A stretch of DNA of 64,000 bases from Gracilaria vermiculophylla (GCA_019155205.2 JAHNZQ020003147.1:224128-288127), one strand, 5' to 3'. Positions 1 to 10,841 are shown, counted from the first letter of the stretch. The notes: generated from the letters alone by a model not told the origin. Numbers and translations: made by a program.

Positions 1-1457
1 AACTGTCCAATCCAACCGATGATCGCCTGCAAAGCTTCCTTGACGTCCGTCATTTCTTCACTGTAGGAGCCAAGAATCCATAGTGCGACCCGGACAGCTC
101 CGCCATTGTTTACAGACGGAACAGCTGTTCTCAACTTCGACAGTACAGAGCCCCGTAGCGCCGGATAACGCTCGCAGATTTCTCGGTAGAATAGAACAAC
201 GTCCATTGCAACTTCGTCGTATGCATCAGAGAAAAAGTTAGATAGAACGTTAACAGCTGACTCACAAACCTCTGGGAAGCGCATACATCCTGCGTGTATG
301 GCCTTGATGAGCAACTGCCGATACTTGACGATCGCTTCACCTTCAACGGCCTTGTCCAAAGATATTGTCTTCATCAACTCTTTCGACAAAATTCCCATCA
401 CTTCTTCCACATTGCGTTTTGTGAGTAAGTCCATTGCCAACTCAATAGCTTTCCGTCGGATTTCCAAGTTTGGACATGACAATGCTCGCAGAAAGTCCAT
501 GACTAGCTCTTGCAGTACATTAACATGAGAGCCTTTCAGCTCGCCAATGCGCTCTAAGAGGATTAACTTCACAGTATTTTCGCTCTGGGACACTAATAGG
601 TTGCTATAACATTGAGCCGCAGCGCGAACGGCAGATGGTGCGTTTGACAATGCCGTAATCGTATTGGCAGCTTCATACACCACGGCCGCTGAAGAGCTTT
701 GCAAAAGGCTAAAGATAATCTTCATGTAGTGACCCTTCTCCATAGGATTTGAACGACATACCCTCCGAACAAGTTCTAATACAGACAGCTGTAGAGTTGC
801 ACCCCACACAAGGATTTCTTCAACATTTCGATTCAGATACGCTATGGCTCTTTCCTGATCGGACTGACAGAGCATCACAAACGCGTTCCGTCGAGCGGCA
901 AGATCACCTTCGTTGACTAGGAATTCCTCAACAAGCTCTGCGGCATCGGGAATGAGAAACTCAAATTTCTCGAATATGGTGAGAATAGCCTGAACGGCGT
1001 TTCTTCTTACAAAGCTGTGACGATGTTCAAGGTTCTGTCGGATTGCAGGGATTAGAGGCTCGAGAATTTCTGCATCATGAATCTTACACACGAAACGAAG
1101 AGCCACACCGCGAGTATATTCGTTGGGGTGCACAAGTTCATTGCGCACCATATTGCATACCAGAATCATCTCAGGAAGCATTTTTCCATCGGAGTCGTGT
1201 TTCTCGGCTATCTCTAAATAATAAAGTCCAAGTTTTCGCAGATGAGTGTCTTCGTGAGGCAGGACGAATCGAATAACGAGCATAAGCATGCCAGGCAACG
1301 GCTCTCCGCTCAAGTGCATGTAGATGGCTCGCTTGAGAGCCTCTTGCTTTGCTTCCGCATCTCCAGTTTCCAGTTCCTGCCTCAGATTGTTAAGATCATC
1401 GCCTTGAATGCCAGGCTGCAGCAGCAAGGTGCACTGTCTCTCCAGCGCGGTGGTCAT
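1..1457 (-). CDS. COPB1: Coatomer subunit beta (beta-COP), N-terminal part, runs off the window
   Basis: The reverse strand reads without a stop from an ATG at 1457 to the window edge, about 485 codons, so the C-terminal half is missing. Beta-COP is a core subunit of the COPI coat, which drives Golgi-to-ER and intra-Golgi vesicle traffic. The N-terminus follows the family closely: an early LPGMLMLVIRFVLP block, then EMILVCN, HPNEYTRGVALRF, and LEHRHSFVRRNAVQAI, all hallmarks of the adaptin-like HEAT solenoid. Later blocks (QELVMDFLRALS, KYRQLLIKAIH, ALWILGSYSEEM) are also family-like. No intron is seen in this part. The gene points away from the protease gene, leaving a 1.26-kb intergenic region between the two starts. 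Identification is secure from conserved blocks; only the C-terminal appendage domain cannot be checked. Confidence 0.95.
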   Translation of the reverse strand, partial: MTTALERQCTLLLQPGIQGDDLNNLRQELETGDAEAKQEALKRAIYMHLSGEPLPGMLMLVIRFVLPHEDTHLRKLGLYYLEIAEKHDSDGKMLPEMILVCNMVRNELVHPNEYTRGVALRFVCKIHDAEILEPLIPAIRQNLEHRHSFVRRNAVQAILTIFEKFEFLIPDAAELVEEFLVNEGDLAARRNAFVMLCQSDQERAIAYLNRNVEEILVWGATLQLSVLELVRRVCRSNPMEKGHYMKIIFSLLQSSSAAVVYEAANTITALSNAPSAVRAAAQCYSNLLVSQSENTVKLILLERIGELKGSHVNVLQELVMDFLRALSCPNLEIRRKAIELAMDLLTKRNVEEVMGILSKELMKTISLDKAVEGEAIVKYRQLLIKAIHAGCMRFPEVCESAVNVLSNFFSDAYDEVAMDVVLFYREICERYPALRGSVLSKLRTAVPSVNNGGAVRVALWILGSYSEEMTDVKEALQAIIGWIGQ

Positions 1458-2713
1458 TGTGCCGTTGAGGCGCCTTGATGGCGATGGGCGGAAAGACTGA
1501 AACCTACAAGTGCAGTTGGCTGCGAAGTGATCTTAGCGAAATGAATTGACGTAGGCCGCGCTCGCACTTGTGCACCAGTTTCACGAACGAGCGGGCGGAG
1601 GCGGAAATGGAGACGCGGCGGAATGTTGCAGGTGCTGGCAGCGACTCCAAGATACCGTCAGCGATGGCTGATGACCATCATGCTCCTACCAGCACTGTTA
1701 GCCATAAAAAGGCGTCAAAATGCAAAACTAATCAGTTTTCAGCAATTTTTTTTGAAGGAAGGCAGAACAAGTAGTCGACCACGTGTACGAAGATTTTGGC
1801 CGGCAACCGTCGAATAAATAAAGAGAACCACATACCTTATGTTCAATAGCAATCCTATTCAACCTTCGAAATCAAGTGCTTTCCTTCTTATCTCACCGCG
1901 TATTTGAAGTCCCCGCGTGGTGATGAACTCATCAATATGTTAATAGCTCCTAAGCAATTAGTGCTTTAAATTTCCTAGTATCTGTCTCCCTAGAAGAATT
2001 TTTGCAATATTCTGGGATTGCCGACTCCGGCGCTTTCATTGCCTGGGCAGATATACATATTTTTTGTTCTGAATTTTTGCTGCAATGGAACGTGGTGTCT
2101 GTTTGGAATTATACGACACCATATGCTCCAGGTCTCATCAAACTGTTTGACGACTCACTTGCGGCGAAGAACAGTTTCGAACTCGACAAATTATGTATCT
2201 TTTCGGCTCGGGCATATTTTTTATGCTTTCACGTTTATCATCATTTCTCTTTTGCATTTAAGGCGCTAAATCTAATTAAATTTATGGTTCTTCATAAGCT
2301 TTTCAGTTCATTTTTTCAACATCCCTTCAAGAGGAAATTATCCTGCAATATATCTTACATTGTAAAAAGTGCCACTGAATAATAATAATGAATTCATCTC
2401 TTCAAATACACACTTTTTTTCGAAAATCAAAGTTTATTCTCAATTTCAATGAAAATCCTTATTTTATTCTGCCAAAATCACCCAGTCTTTTTAATGGCCG
2501 AGGACTCAATAATGTGCCTTTTTCTTTGGGGGGCCTAAAAGTCGTCTAGCAAAAAACCCGTTTGATTTTTCCATAACGTGTGCCTTTTCAACTAATGGGG
2601 GCAACTGCAAGAGAGCACATTCGAAATGCACAGCAGAAAGCAAGCTGGGCTATATAACAACTTTCCAACCACCTCCGCCCCAACGCTTGCGGTCAGCTCA
2701 AATCCAAGTTGAC
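1458..2713. other. Divergent intergenic region between COPB1 and the YME1-like gene
   Basis: About 1.26 kb between two divergent start codons. It is AT-rich in 1740-2600. The longest open frame (2002-2382, plus) has no ATG start and no recognisable motif, so I do not call it. The only regulatory motif I can support is the TATA-like box close to the protease gene. Confidence 0.6.
2651..2657 (+). promoter_or_regulatory. TATA-like box of the YME1-like gene
   Basis: TATATAA lies 57 bases before the ATG at 2714. A start of transcription about 30 bases downstream would leave a leader of roughly 30 nt. This is inferred from position and motif only. Confidence 0.45.
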
Positions 2714-4912
2714 ATGGCGTCCTCGGCCTCGATTGCGCTGCGAACACATCTTCGAAACCCACGGCCGAAACGTCTTTACAACTGCCTGAACACCGATGTT
2801 GCGCGACGCTTACGTTCCAGAAATGCTCAGCAACGAAGGTCATGGACTTTGCTCCCAAACGCACAGGAGCGACGTCTGCAGCGCTTGTTGGATGAAGCCA
2901 ACAATCGTGCCCACGACCCTGAGATTCAAGCGGTTTACCTCCGCGCATTGGGAAAAACGAAGCCGCAAGAAGTTGTTCGTCGTGTGGAGTTGGGCAAGTA
3001 TGCTGCAGGGGACAACGTCTTACGAGAGTATGTTAAGGCTCTGGTAAAAACTGGTGCTATCGACAGAGTGAATCTTCCAAAGCTGATTGATTCTGTTGCT
3101 AGCACCAACTTGCGCGCGAGTGCTCATTCAGTCACAGCGTCTTCCACTTTGAGTGGGCTGAGCGGCACAGCAGCGTCAGCAGCGCCTTTGAGTGGCAATG
3201 CAGCGAAAAGCGCTCTATCTGGTCTTACTTCAGGGGTAACGGCCCCATGGCAGGCAAGTGGAGCTGCAGCTGCTGCAGCCGCTGCAGCCGCAGCAGGCAC
3301 AGCCACCGCACCCCTACATGTGACACTGGCAGAGCCATCAATGCTCTCGCAACTTTGGCGGGCTGTTCGGGTTCTGGGCACGACATTCTTAGTGCTTGGA
3401 TTTCTGGGCGTGATGATGGAAGAGCGTGGAATGTCGCGTGGAATGGGGATGAACCTAGACAAAGTGCCCGAACCAGAGTCAGGGGATGCGACAACGTTCG
3501 AGGACGTTAAGGGCTGTGACGAGGCCAAGGCAGAACTGGAAGAGATTGTTCACTTTCTGCGTCAGCCGTATGCGTTCACAAGATTGGGAGGCAAACTGCC
3601 GAAGGGCATCCTTTTAATGGGCCCGCCCGGTACTGGGAAGACTCTACTTGCACGAGCCATCGCAGGCGAAGCCAAGAGGCCCTTCTTCTACGCAAGTGGA
3701 TCAGAATTCGAGGAGATGTTTGTAGGAGTTGGTGCGAAACGGGTGAGAGAGTTGTTTGCTGCCGCAAAACAACACGCACCTTGCATTATTTTCATAGACG
3801 AAATCGACGCGATAGGGGGGAAAAGAAATCCAAAAGACCAACGCTTTCTAACAATGACTCTGAACCAATTTTTAGTAGAGATGGACGGCTTTCAGTCAAG
3901 TGAAGGAATTATTGTGATTGGGGCGACAAACTTTCCAGAGAGCCTGGACAAGGCATTAATCAGACCCGGGCGCTTTGATAGACACGTTGTGGTGCCTATT
4001 CCTGATATACGCGGTCGCGTTCAAATCCTTGACGCGCACACGAGGAAGATACCGTTGGAAGAGGATGTGGACTTGGAAATCATTGCACGGGGAACGCCTG
4101 GATTCTCTGGGGCAGAATTGGCAAACTTGGTGAACATGGCGGCCTTGAAGGCGGCAGTAGAGGAGTTTGCCGCTGTAACGATGAGTCATCTTGAATACGC
4201 CAAAGACAAAATCATTATGGGTGCGGAGAGAAAATCGGCTGCAATCAGCGAGGACACAAGACGCATGACAGCGTATCATGAGGGCGGGCACGCGTTGTGC
4301 TGTGTGTACACGAAGGACGCATTCCCAGTACACAAGGCGACTATCATGCCCAGGGGACAGGCACTGGGTCTGGTTGCTCAACTCCCAGAAAAGGACATGA
4401 CGTCAATGTCGAAAGCGCAAATGATAGCGAAAATCGACGTGTGTATGGGTGGGCGTGCTGCGGAAGAGATGATTTTTGGCGAGGAGAGGGTTTCAAGCGG
4501 CGCATCTTCGGACTTTGAACAGGCAACGCAAATGGCAGAGGCGATGGTAACACGATACGGAATGTCAGAGAAACTGGGGATGGTAGTGTACGACAAAGAG
4601 CGAGAAAGCGGTGAGACGCGAGCGTTGATTGAGGGGGAAGTGAAGCGGATTTTGGACGAATCGTATGCAAGGGTAAGCAAGCTGCTACGGAATAAGGAAA
4701 AGGAACTGCATCGACTGGCGGAAGCGTTGCTGAAGTTTGAGAGTTTGACCGGAGAGCAGGTGATGCTAGCGGTGAAGGGGGATTTGTCTGAAGCGATGAT
4801 GAGAACGGTAGGGAGCGGACGGGTGCAGCGGACGGCAGAGGAGCATCGCGGCGCGGCGCTCCTGCCGAAAGTGGATGCGCGGGGAGCCGTAGGGGGGGAT
4901 GGAAGTGTGTGA
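2714..4912 (+). CDS. YME1: YME1-like i-AAA ATP-dependent zinc metalloprotease (FtsH family), mitochondrial
   Basis: Single-exon gene, 732 aa from the ATG at 2714; the open frame extends 9 codons further upstream without an ATG. YME1 proteases are hexamers in the mitochondrial inner membrane with the active site facing the intermembrane space, degrading unassembled or damaged proteins. Visible in order: a basic N-terminus that could be a targeting sequence; an Ala/Ser-rich linker including a run of about 11 Ala near 3265-3297; one membrane segment ([17 protein letters not shown]); the AAA module with Walker A GPPGTGKT (303-310), Walker B FIDEID (360-365) and the RPGRFDR second region of homology; and the M41 protease domain with zinc motif HEGGH (522-526). 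One membrane segment and blocks such as LGGKLPKG and [15 protein letters not shown] sequence favour YME1 over the two-pass m-AAA or plastid FtsH. Overall length fits YME1. Confidence 0.95.
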   Translation: MASSASIALRTHLRNPRPKRLYNCLNTDVARRLRSRNAQQRRSWTLLPNAQERRLQRLLDEANNRAHDPEIQAVYLRALGKTKPQEVVRRVELGKYAAGDNVLREYVKALVKTGAIDRVNLPKLIDSVASTNLRASAHSVTASSTLSGLSGTAASAAPLSGNAAKSALSGLTSGVTAPWQASGAAAAAAAAAAAGTATAPLHVTLAEPSMLSQLWRAVRVLGTTFLVLGFLGVMMEERGMSRGMGMNLDKVPEPESGDATTFEDVKGCDEAKAELEEIVHFLRQPYAFTRLGGKLPKGILLMGPPGTGKTLLARAIAGEAKRPFFYASGSEFEEMFVGVGAKRVRELFAAAKQHAPCIIFIDEIDAIGGKRNPKDQRFLTMTLNQFLVEMDGFQSSEGIIVIGATNFPESLDKALIRPGRFDRHVVVPIPDIRGRVQILDAHTRKIPLEEDVDLEIIARGTPGFSGAELANLVNMAALKAAVEEFAAVTMSHLEYAKDKIIMGAERKSAAISEDTRRMTAYHEGGHALCCVYTKDAFPVHKATIMPRGQALGLVAQLPEKDMTSMSKAQMIAKIDVCMGGRAAEEMIFGEERVSSGASSDFEQATQMAEAMVTRYGMSEKLGMVVYDKERESGETRALIEGEVKRILDESYARVSKLLRNKEKELHRLAEALLKFESLTGEQVMLAVKGDLSEAMMRTVGSGRVQRTAEEHRGAALLPKVDARGAVGGDGSV

Positions 4913-5273
4913 AATTGAGGGTCTATCTAGTTGTGCAGCGTCGGATGATTGGGTATGCCGGTTTTGTATAAAATGGTAATGAGGTTGGTGTTTATGGGGC
5001 AATAGTCGTACGCGTATGCAACGTGTTGCAAGCTGTGTGGCTAGCGTGGTCCGGCGTGGGCCCTTGTGTGCTGAAGCAGGACGGCGTGGACACGTTTTGC
5101 GGAGGGCGCATCACAAGCCATGGGCAAAGCACGGAAGTTTCTATTGCTAGCATGCGAGCGAGAAAGGTTGCTGAACCGCTTCGCCGATGCAAGCATGCGC
5201 GCCGCAGCATATGATCGCAGTATCACGGCAGAAAATCTGCGTCTCCTAAGAATAACTCAATTAGAACGCCACC
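4913..5273 (+). other. Short intergenic region between two co-oriented genes
   Basis: About 360 bases separate the protease stop from the next start. An open frame beginning at 5120 overlaps the next gene in another frame and has no recognisable motif, so it is not called. Confidence 0.5.
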
Positions 5274-6230
5274 ATGCTGCGTGCTATGCAGACGGCGCAA
5301 TGGCGCGCGTGGAGACGGGCACTCTCAGCCGGAGCGACACACGTTTCACCGAGGGCATCGACAGGAAGCCTGCCGTTGCCACATGGCGCAGGGCTTCCCC
5401 ATCGACAGTCGTTAGCGTGGCGTCCCGTGAGCCGCGCCGAAATGGGCTCTGCACGGTCGGCGAGGTCCGGACGGACAGCGCGTGCTGCGGCGGAGCGGAC
5501 CAATATGGGCGATATGGGCGGTGAAATACGAGGGCGGTTGTTACTTTCGTACCATGATTTGGAACGAGCTCTGGAACGAAGAGGTCTGAACCGGGTACGG
5601 ATTGCGATCGGGGGCGGGCTGGCTGTGGTGGCGATTGTGGCGATTTGCTGGCCGCGAATCAAACGTTGGGGGGCAGCCGAAGGGGCAGAAGTGGCGGCTG
5701 CTTCGCTCCAAGAACAACAGGTGCAGGCACAGGCAGGAAACACGTTGCGCGCTGTTTTGCAGGACCCAGGGACGGGGGAGGAGGTGCGGACGGTGTTACG
5801 AACGGCTGTGCTGGATCTGCTCGAAGATGAGGAGATTACCAGAAAGGCGACGTCTTGGGCGGCCAATGTGCTGGCGGATGCTATCATGACGGACGAGATG
5901 AGGAAAGTGGGCGAGAGTTACGTAGGGGCGGTTCTGTCGGCTGATGACACTCGCGAGATGGCGAGATTGTATGTGGGAGATGCGGTTTCGGCTGTTGCGA
6001 GCAACGAAACAATCCAGGATGTGGTGGCTTCGTCGATATGGGCGGGAGTTCGGGCGAGTGTCGTTGGACGGCGGAAAAAGGTGGGCAGCGACGGAAGTGG
6101 GCAAGGAGAGGAGAAAGCGGGGGTCAGAGGTGAGCAGCGCGTTGAGGCGTCGGAGGGTGCGACGACGCCTGCGACGTTGGCGGCGGGAGTTGATGAGAGA
6201 GAGCAGCTGACGCGGCGAGGGGATGATTAA
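5274..6230 (+). CDS. Unrecognised membrane-anchored protein with helical repeats, possibly organellar
   Basis: 318 aa, one exon. The start at 5274 sits in the strong context gccaccATGc. I do not recognise the family. Residues 1-78 are rich in Arg, Ala and Ser and nearly free of acidic residues, as in an organelle-targeting peptide. Residues about 109-126 (IAIGGGLAVVAIVAICW) form one membrane helix, followed by the basic PRIKRW. Residues about 145-265 form an acidic amphipathic stretch with a loosely repeated unit of about 30 residues, seen in phrases such as VLQDPGTGEEVRTVLRTAV, LLEDEEITRKAT, VLADAIMTDEMRKV and VLSADDTREMARLYV. The C-terminus is polar and disordered-looking. A later ATG at 5505 would remove the presequence. 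The gene lies 361 bases after the YME1-like gene on the same strand, but nothing shows a shared function. Confidence 0.65.
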   Translation: MLRAMQTAQWRAWRRALSAGATHVSPRASTGSLPLPHGAGLPHRQSLAWRPVSRAEMGSARSARSGRTARAAAERTNMGDMGGEIRGRLLLSYHDLERALERRGLNRVRIAIGGGLAVVAIVAICWPRIKRWGAAEGAEVAAASLQEQQVQAQAGNTLRAVLQDPGTGEEVRTVLRTAVLDLLEDEEITRKATSWAANVLADAIMTDEMRKVGESYVGAVLSADDTREMARLYVGDAVSAVASNETIQDVVASSIWAGVRASVVGRRKKVGSDGSGQGEEKAGVRGEQRVEASEGATTPATLAAGVDEREQLTRRGDD

Positions 6231-6412
6231 CATAATGCGTCGGGCGAAGGTTTGATGGTCAGGTTGTTGGTGGGATGTACGTATAAATGTGAGGAGGATG
6301 AAGAGATGGAACACGGAGATAGCGAGGGTTGGGCTCTGAAACTGTCAGTAGGCACAATAAAGAGGAGTATAAAAACACAGAAGTTGCCGCCATTGCAACG
6401 TGGAAAGCACAC

Positions 6413-6506
6413 GCTGATGTGGCCGAGTGGTTAAGGCGTCAGACTTGAACCACTTCGTGATATCTGATGGGTTCATCCCGCGCGGGTTCGAACCCCGTCG
6501 TCAGCG
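6413..6506 (+). tRNA. tRNA-Ser(UGA) with a 12-nt intron
   Basis: The acceptor strand GCTGATG (6413-6419) pairs with CGTCAGC (6499-6505), followed by discriminator G at 6506. The A box TGGCCGAGTGG and B box GGTTCGAAC are present. The anticodon stem TCAGA/TCTGA encloses C-T-TGA-A, giving anticodon UGA at 6446-6448. Twelve bases (6450-6461) sit between positions 37 and 38, the canonical place for a nuclear tRNA intron. The type II variable arm fits tRNA-Ser. Confidence 0.92.
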
Positions 6507-6519
6507 CTGTCTAAACCTG

Positions 6520-6524
6520 TTTTT
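6520..6524 (+). terminator. RNA polymerase III terminator of tRNA-Ser
   Basis: TTTTT begins 14 bases after the tRNA 3' end, the usual Pol III stop signal. Confidence 0.7.
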
Positions 6525-6638
6525 GCTGTGCGCCGTTTTTGGACTGTGACCCCAGTTTTTGAAAGCTGAAACGGCCGCGATGTTGTCCTCTCCTACTACT
6601 GTCGTGTCGCGCTTTCCGCACTCCCTCAAGTTTTAGCT

Positions 6639-7737
6639 ATGACGCGTCAAACGCCGCCCCGCGACCTCTCTGCTTCACCGCGCGCCTCCTTTTCATCAAT
6701 GCAGAAACATGCCCCGCATGTCCTGGCACTGCTTTTTTGTTGCGTAGCGGGCGCTGCCGGGGGCAACGCTGAGAGGCAGGCACCCTTTTTGCCGTTTGCC
6801 GCTGACAGACAGCCCACAAATGGCGACGGCTATGGCGGTTCCGGCTTCACTGTCATGCCAGTGTTGCGCGATGAGCAACCCGCAACCGTGATTATCTTGC
6901 ATGGAATGGGCGCAACGGGAGAGGCCTGGGGCTACCTTAGTCTGGCACTCTCGTTCTTCTCCCTCAACTATGTCAAGTTTATTATTCCGACTGCCCCCCT
7001 CGCGCATGTGACTTACCTCGATCGCCAGCTCACCAGCTGGTATGATATTTACTCCTTCCAACAGAGCGCAGCTGCTGATTTGACTTCTCTGTCTCCCCAG
7101 CAGCTTTTGAACGTTGTAGACATCGATCGTGCGCAGTTCGACAGCTCCAGTGCGAGGGTCTCGAACATCATTGATGGCGAGATCCGCCGCGGCGTCAATC
7201 CGCGACGTATTTTCCTTGTTGGATTCAGCCAGGGAGGGGCGCTTGCCTTGCACACCTTCTTGAGAAGCCCAAAGTCATTGGCAGGTGCCATTGGTGTTGC
7301 CACATGGATTCCCTTTGCGAACGAGTATCCATCCGCAATGTCCGCTGCTACTCGGAATCGCCCCATGCTCTTGATGCACGTACGTTTCACTGCCTGCTCT
7401 GCTCTCTTACTTCGTTCTGCTACTGCTGGCGTCGCTCTTGTACTAACCTTTTGTTTTGGGTGCTGCAACCAGACAGGGAACCGAAGATACTGCCGTCCCA
7501 TACGTTTTTGCTCAGTATTTGGCGCAGCGAATGGACACATTCCGCGACCAAGTTAATTTCACTACCTTTCCGGGCGAACCGCATGTCATGCTCGACGTAC
7601 AAGTCGTCGACGCCATCGAACGCTTTGTCATTCAACACGCACCGGGAACCGTGCGCTACTTGAACACTCTTGTTAAGGACCTTACCGAAAATTTTGGAAG
7701 TTTAACATCACAATTAGAATCAATGCGCAACATGTAG
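6639..7737 (+). CDS. Acyl-protein thioesterase / phospholipase-carboxylesterase family hydrolase, probably secretory
   Basis: Two exons, 6639-7379 and 7477-7737, join in frame to give 333 aa. The 97-nt intron begins GTACGT, has a perfect TACTAAC branch site at 7441-7447 and ends CAG. The product is an alpha/beta hydrolase of the APT family, which removes acyl groups from proteins or lysophospholipids. Motifs: HGMGATG (oxyanion region, from His88), PTAP, SWYD, nucleophile elbow GFSQGG (Ser197), GTEDTAVP with Asp251, and GEPHVM with His283, so the catalytic triad is complete. A second ATG at 6699 starts a good signal peptide (basic and His-containing n-region, then VLALLFCCVAGAA), suggesting export to the secretory pathway, unlike the cytosolic APT1/APT2. 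Which ATG is used is not certain. The gene ends 78 bases from the convergent neighbour. Confidence 0.88.
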
Positions 7738-7815
7738 AACAATAACCGACAATAACAACTATTAACTGGCTTATGTACATAAGAGAATGCTCCTGAGGTG
7801 CTAATGTTTTCTGAC

Positions 7816-9193
7816 TTACGCACAGTTGCATACACATGGACATTGACAACCACAGCCCGTGTGTGAAAACGAATTGTGACAGCAACATTCCGTGTCACAT
7901 GGGCGGAAGATCCATTTGCCACAGTTCCTGCCGGCCTTCCATGCTTCGAACACAGAGTCTATCTCTCGGTCAATGGTGCTTCCGTCATTCTGACACAGCC
8001 ACTTTGGCAAAGCGATAAACCACGTCAAAGCGGGTGTGTCCCGCCGCTTGTGTTGTAGATAATCCAGGACCTCCACCACGATGATTGCCCACAATAGTTC
8101 TGTCAAGTAGCATCGCTCTGTACTGGTGTATGCCCGCGAAGAACGCTTTTGAATTTGATGTCTTAAGTCGCCTGTCAACATACAGATTACAGCAGGAAGT
8201 TGCGAAAATCTGTTGAACAGACTAGCCTCAAACTTATCATGCAAAGAATGTAGAATGCAAGGTGCAGAGCGATACATTGCCTCGTGAACGGCGCGCGCGA
8301 TCATCAACTTGTCCAACTCGGTCGACTGAAGGAATGAAGGGGATAACAATACCGAGCCCGCCCCATCTTGCACAGTCTGGTCTTTGATGAGCACGAACCG
8401 TTTACCCACAGTGCGGTGTGTGCGAACCACGTTGAGAGGCTTCCACAGCATAGTCGTGGTGACACGGTGATCGCAACGCGCGAATATTAGTCGTTAGCGG
8501 ACAGGAAGGAATGGGTGGAATGGTAAAAGAGCAAGGATGAATATTGTGAGAGCTACGTACCCATGCTTGTCGTTTTGGGCGACCAAACACCCATGTGTGA
8601 GCAGTGCGGCATGAAATCTCCAAAAAGGTACGCTTGGTGATTCCAGCCGATTTGGAACGACGCTCAGTCGAAGATGGAGAGTTGGAAGCAGAGGTTTGCT
8701 CCGAAATCTGCTCAATGACGGGTGCCTCCTGAGGGGCAATGAACTGAGGTGCAAAACACAGCATGGGTGTCTTTTCCACGGCCAGTAGCTGGTGTGAGCT
8801 GGAATGCTCACCGTTGCCGAAGCATGGCACGCAAGTGAGCTGCACTGCAACGCGCCTGCGCCGTCGATCGCATCCGAGCAGACCGGAATAGGCGAGAGCG
8901 CCCAGGGCGAAGAAGGCTAAGATGAGCTCGTCGTTGGCGCCACGCAGAGCGGGAGCCGTCAACAGACGATGAATGAAAAGTGAGAGCACGGCAAGCATGC
9001 ACGCAGTGAGCAACAACGCCGTGACGTATGTCGGCACAATGACGGAGAGCGATATGGTGTTTCCACGTTTGTTGCCGCGGAACAAACGAGCGTAGAATAG
9101 ATGCAAAACCATGGTTGTGAGCAGTAGCAGAGAGAGCCAGCCATTTGCATGCTGCAGAGGACGGGACTGAAGCTCATTCACCACAGGAGCCAT
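7816..9193 (-). CDS. Unrecognised three-pass membrane protein with a Cys-rich tail
   Basis: Two exons on the reverse strand, 9193-8561 and 8439-7816, give 418 aa. The 121-nt intron starts GTACGT, contains GACTAAT as a likely branch site, and ends at the first AG after it; the frame is kept across the junction. From the ATG at 9193 I see three hydrophobic helices at about 18-37, 47-73 and 85-104, then RRRR, a Ser-rich linker, and a soluble region of about 200 residues of unknown fold. The last 36 residues hold 11 cysteines, including CCC and an alternating GCGCQCPCVCNC, which suggests metal binding or lipid modification. I recognise no family. The frame stays open upstream of 9193 to 9640, but that stretch is low-complexity and basic and may be leader. 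Confidence 0.6.
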
Positions 9194-10789
9194 GGGAAGG
9201 AGGCAATGGGCAAGAGACGGACACAGGCGCGACGTTGAACAGTGCGAGGCACATGGCGGTGTGGCGTGCCGCTGGTACGGGGCGCGCGAATATGATGCGT
9301 TCACCGTGCGATGGGGCGCACGCGTGTGCGAGCAGAGGCCGTCGCCTCCGTCCCGCGCGAAGCGCACGCGCGGCGTGCGACGCGTCGAACGCGAATGGCC
9401 GAAAGGTCGCGAGCCTTGGGCGCTTTTCAAATGTTTGCCGCATACGACGCTAGCGCCGGTGGTGGCGCTCGGCGCGGCCTGCGTCGGCGGGGACTCAGAA
9501 GGTAGAGCTGAAGTGAGGGCGCATGACGCACTTGGCGGCCACTCGCGAGATTTGCGAGTCAAAACATGCGCGGCGAACGTGGCCGCTGCCAAGTTGCTGC
9601 GCCGAGTGATGACATCGCCATTTTCTCCCGCCTGCGGCACCGACTAGCACCTCGATGCACCGCAATCTTGCAGCCGCAACAATCCGCCGCGCTTTTGTGC
9701 TCAAGAGTGTCAAGAGTCCTGAGACTTGATTTGTCGCGCTTCCCTATGACGTCAGCGCACCACTGCTAATCTGCGCACAGATACGCCTTGGTATCTTTCT
9801 CAGTCCGGTCTCCGACACGCCCCATTTTCAAATCTTCAAATCCCAACACGCTATTAAGCGCCCTCACGTTTGCGCTGCGCTATTTGTCAAACTCTTCACC
9901 ACGTCCTCCACGCTTGCTTGCGACATTAACGCGCGATAGCAAACCGCCCAAAGCATCCACATATCATAACCAACGCCTCGTACGACGCAACTCGTTCAAA
10001 TTTGCTTGCAGCAAAGTCACAACGCCGCGGCAGCCGAGATACAGACGCCGCCATAATCAACATGATGGAAAAGGGCCAAGAGTTGAAATAAAAGGATGAT
10101 TGGAGTCCTGCCTCCCTATACGATTACTCGACCAAACTGGGACGTGAGAGACCCACTAGATATTTCCCGAATTAGCGTTGCTTCTTTATTGAGCTCCTCT
10201 CTTGAACAATGCCTGGAACGAATAGAAAGCTGCAAGCTTCGCTTAACATATTATTGCCCGAGCTCATATGAAACTTGCTTTCATGCACATTCTATGGGAT
10301 GAAGTGTGCTGCACAACCCGTGAAAAAAGACTTGCACGCTATTGAACTTGTAATTTCCTATCAAGTAAGCCAAGTTCCACTTTATTTTCATCAGCACGGT
10401 TCTCTGAAATGAGCGATTAAAGCGCTTTTGCATCATGTCAACCATGATGCACCTTTGGACTTCTGAAAACAATGTCGGACAATTTGCTAATCGTTCTGCA
10501 AAAGTATGTTTCCCCCTGAGCAACGTATACTTTAGTAGTAAAGTATACTTTAAAGTGTGCGAAATTGTTTCAAGACGGGTACACAAAATGCTTCTTTTCG
10601 AGCTGCAATCGCTGCACAAAACCATTCTTTGCGTCCCTTCTAGTCTATCTTCTTATACAATCATTGTCTCCTTTTTCTGGGGTCTAAAGCAAGGCAGGAG
10701 TAGTAAAAACAATCTTGTTTTGAAACGAAATTAATATAAGACAGTGAAATATTATACTGCCAGTTTACTTAATGTTTCTCTATAATAGA
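9194..10789. other. Intergenic region, no gene recognised
   Basis: About 1.6 kb. The first 450 bases are GC-rich and include the upstream extension of the membrane-protein frame; the rest is AT-richer. Open frames here (9788-10099, 10096-10302, 10281-10625) lack ATG starts or recognisable motifs. One perfect hairpin is listed separately. Confidence 0.55.
10525..10548. repeat. Perfect 10-bp inverted repeat with 4-nt loop
   Basis: GTATACTTTA, loop gtag, then its exact reverse complement. It could form a hairpin or be the trace of a small palindromic element. No function is visible. Confidence 0.6.
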
Positions 10790-10841
10790 TTTTTAGGCAC
10801 CAGTTGCTGATCCTTTTTGCTCTACGACCTTGAGCAACTTG

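Noticed and set aside
2002..2382. 126-codon open frame in the COPB1-YME1 intergenic region
   Set aside because: No ATG start, AT-rich, hydrophobic-biased translation with no motif; fits chance.
5120..5524. 134-codon frame with an ATG overlapping the repeat-protein gene
   Set aside because: Overlaps the start of a better supported gene with a stronger start context; no domain seen.
9194..9640. Upstream extension of the Cys-rich membrane protein
   Set aside because: Open but low-complexity and basic, GC-rich; probably leader or promoter rather than coding.
10281..10625. 114-codon reverse frame with a repeated KYTLL phrase
   Set aside because: The phrase comes from the DNA hairpin at 10525-10548; no other support.
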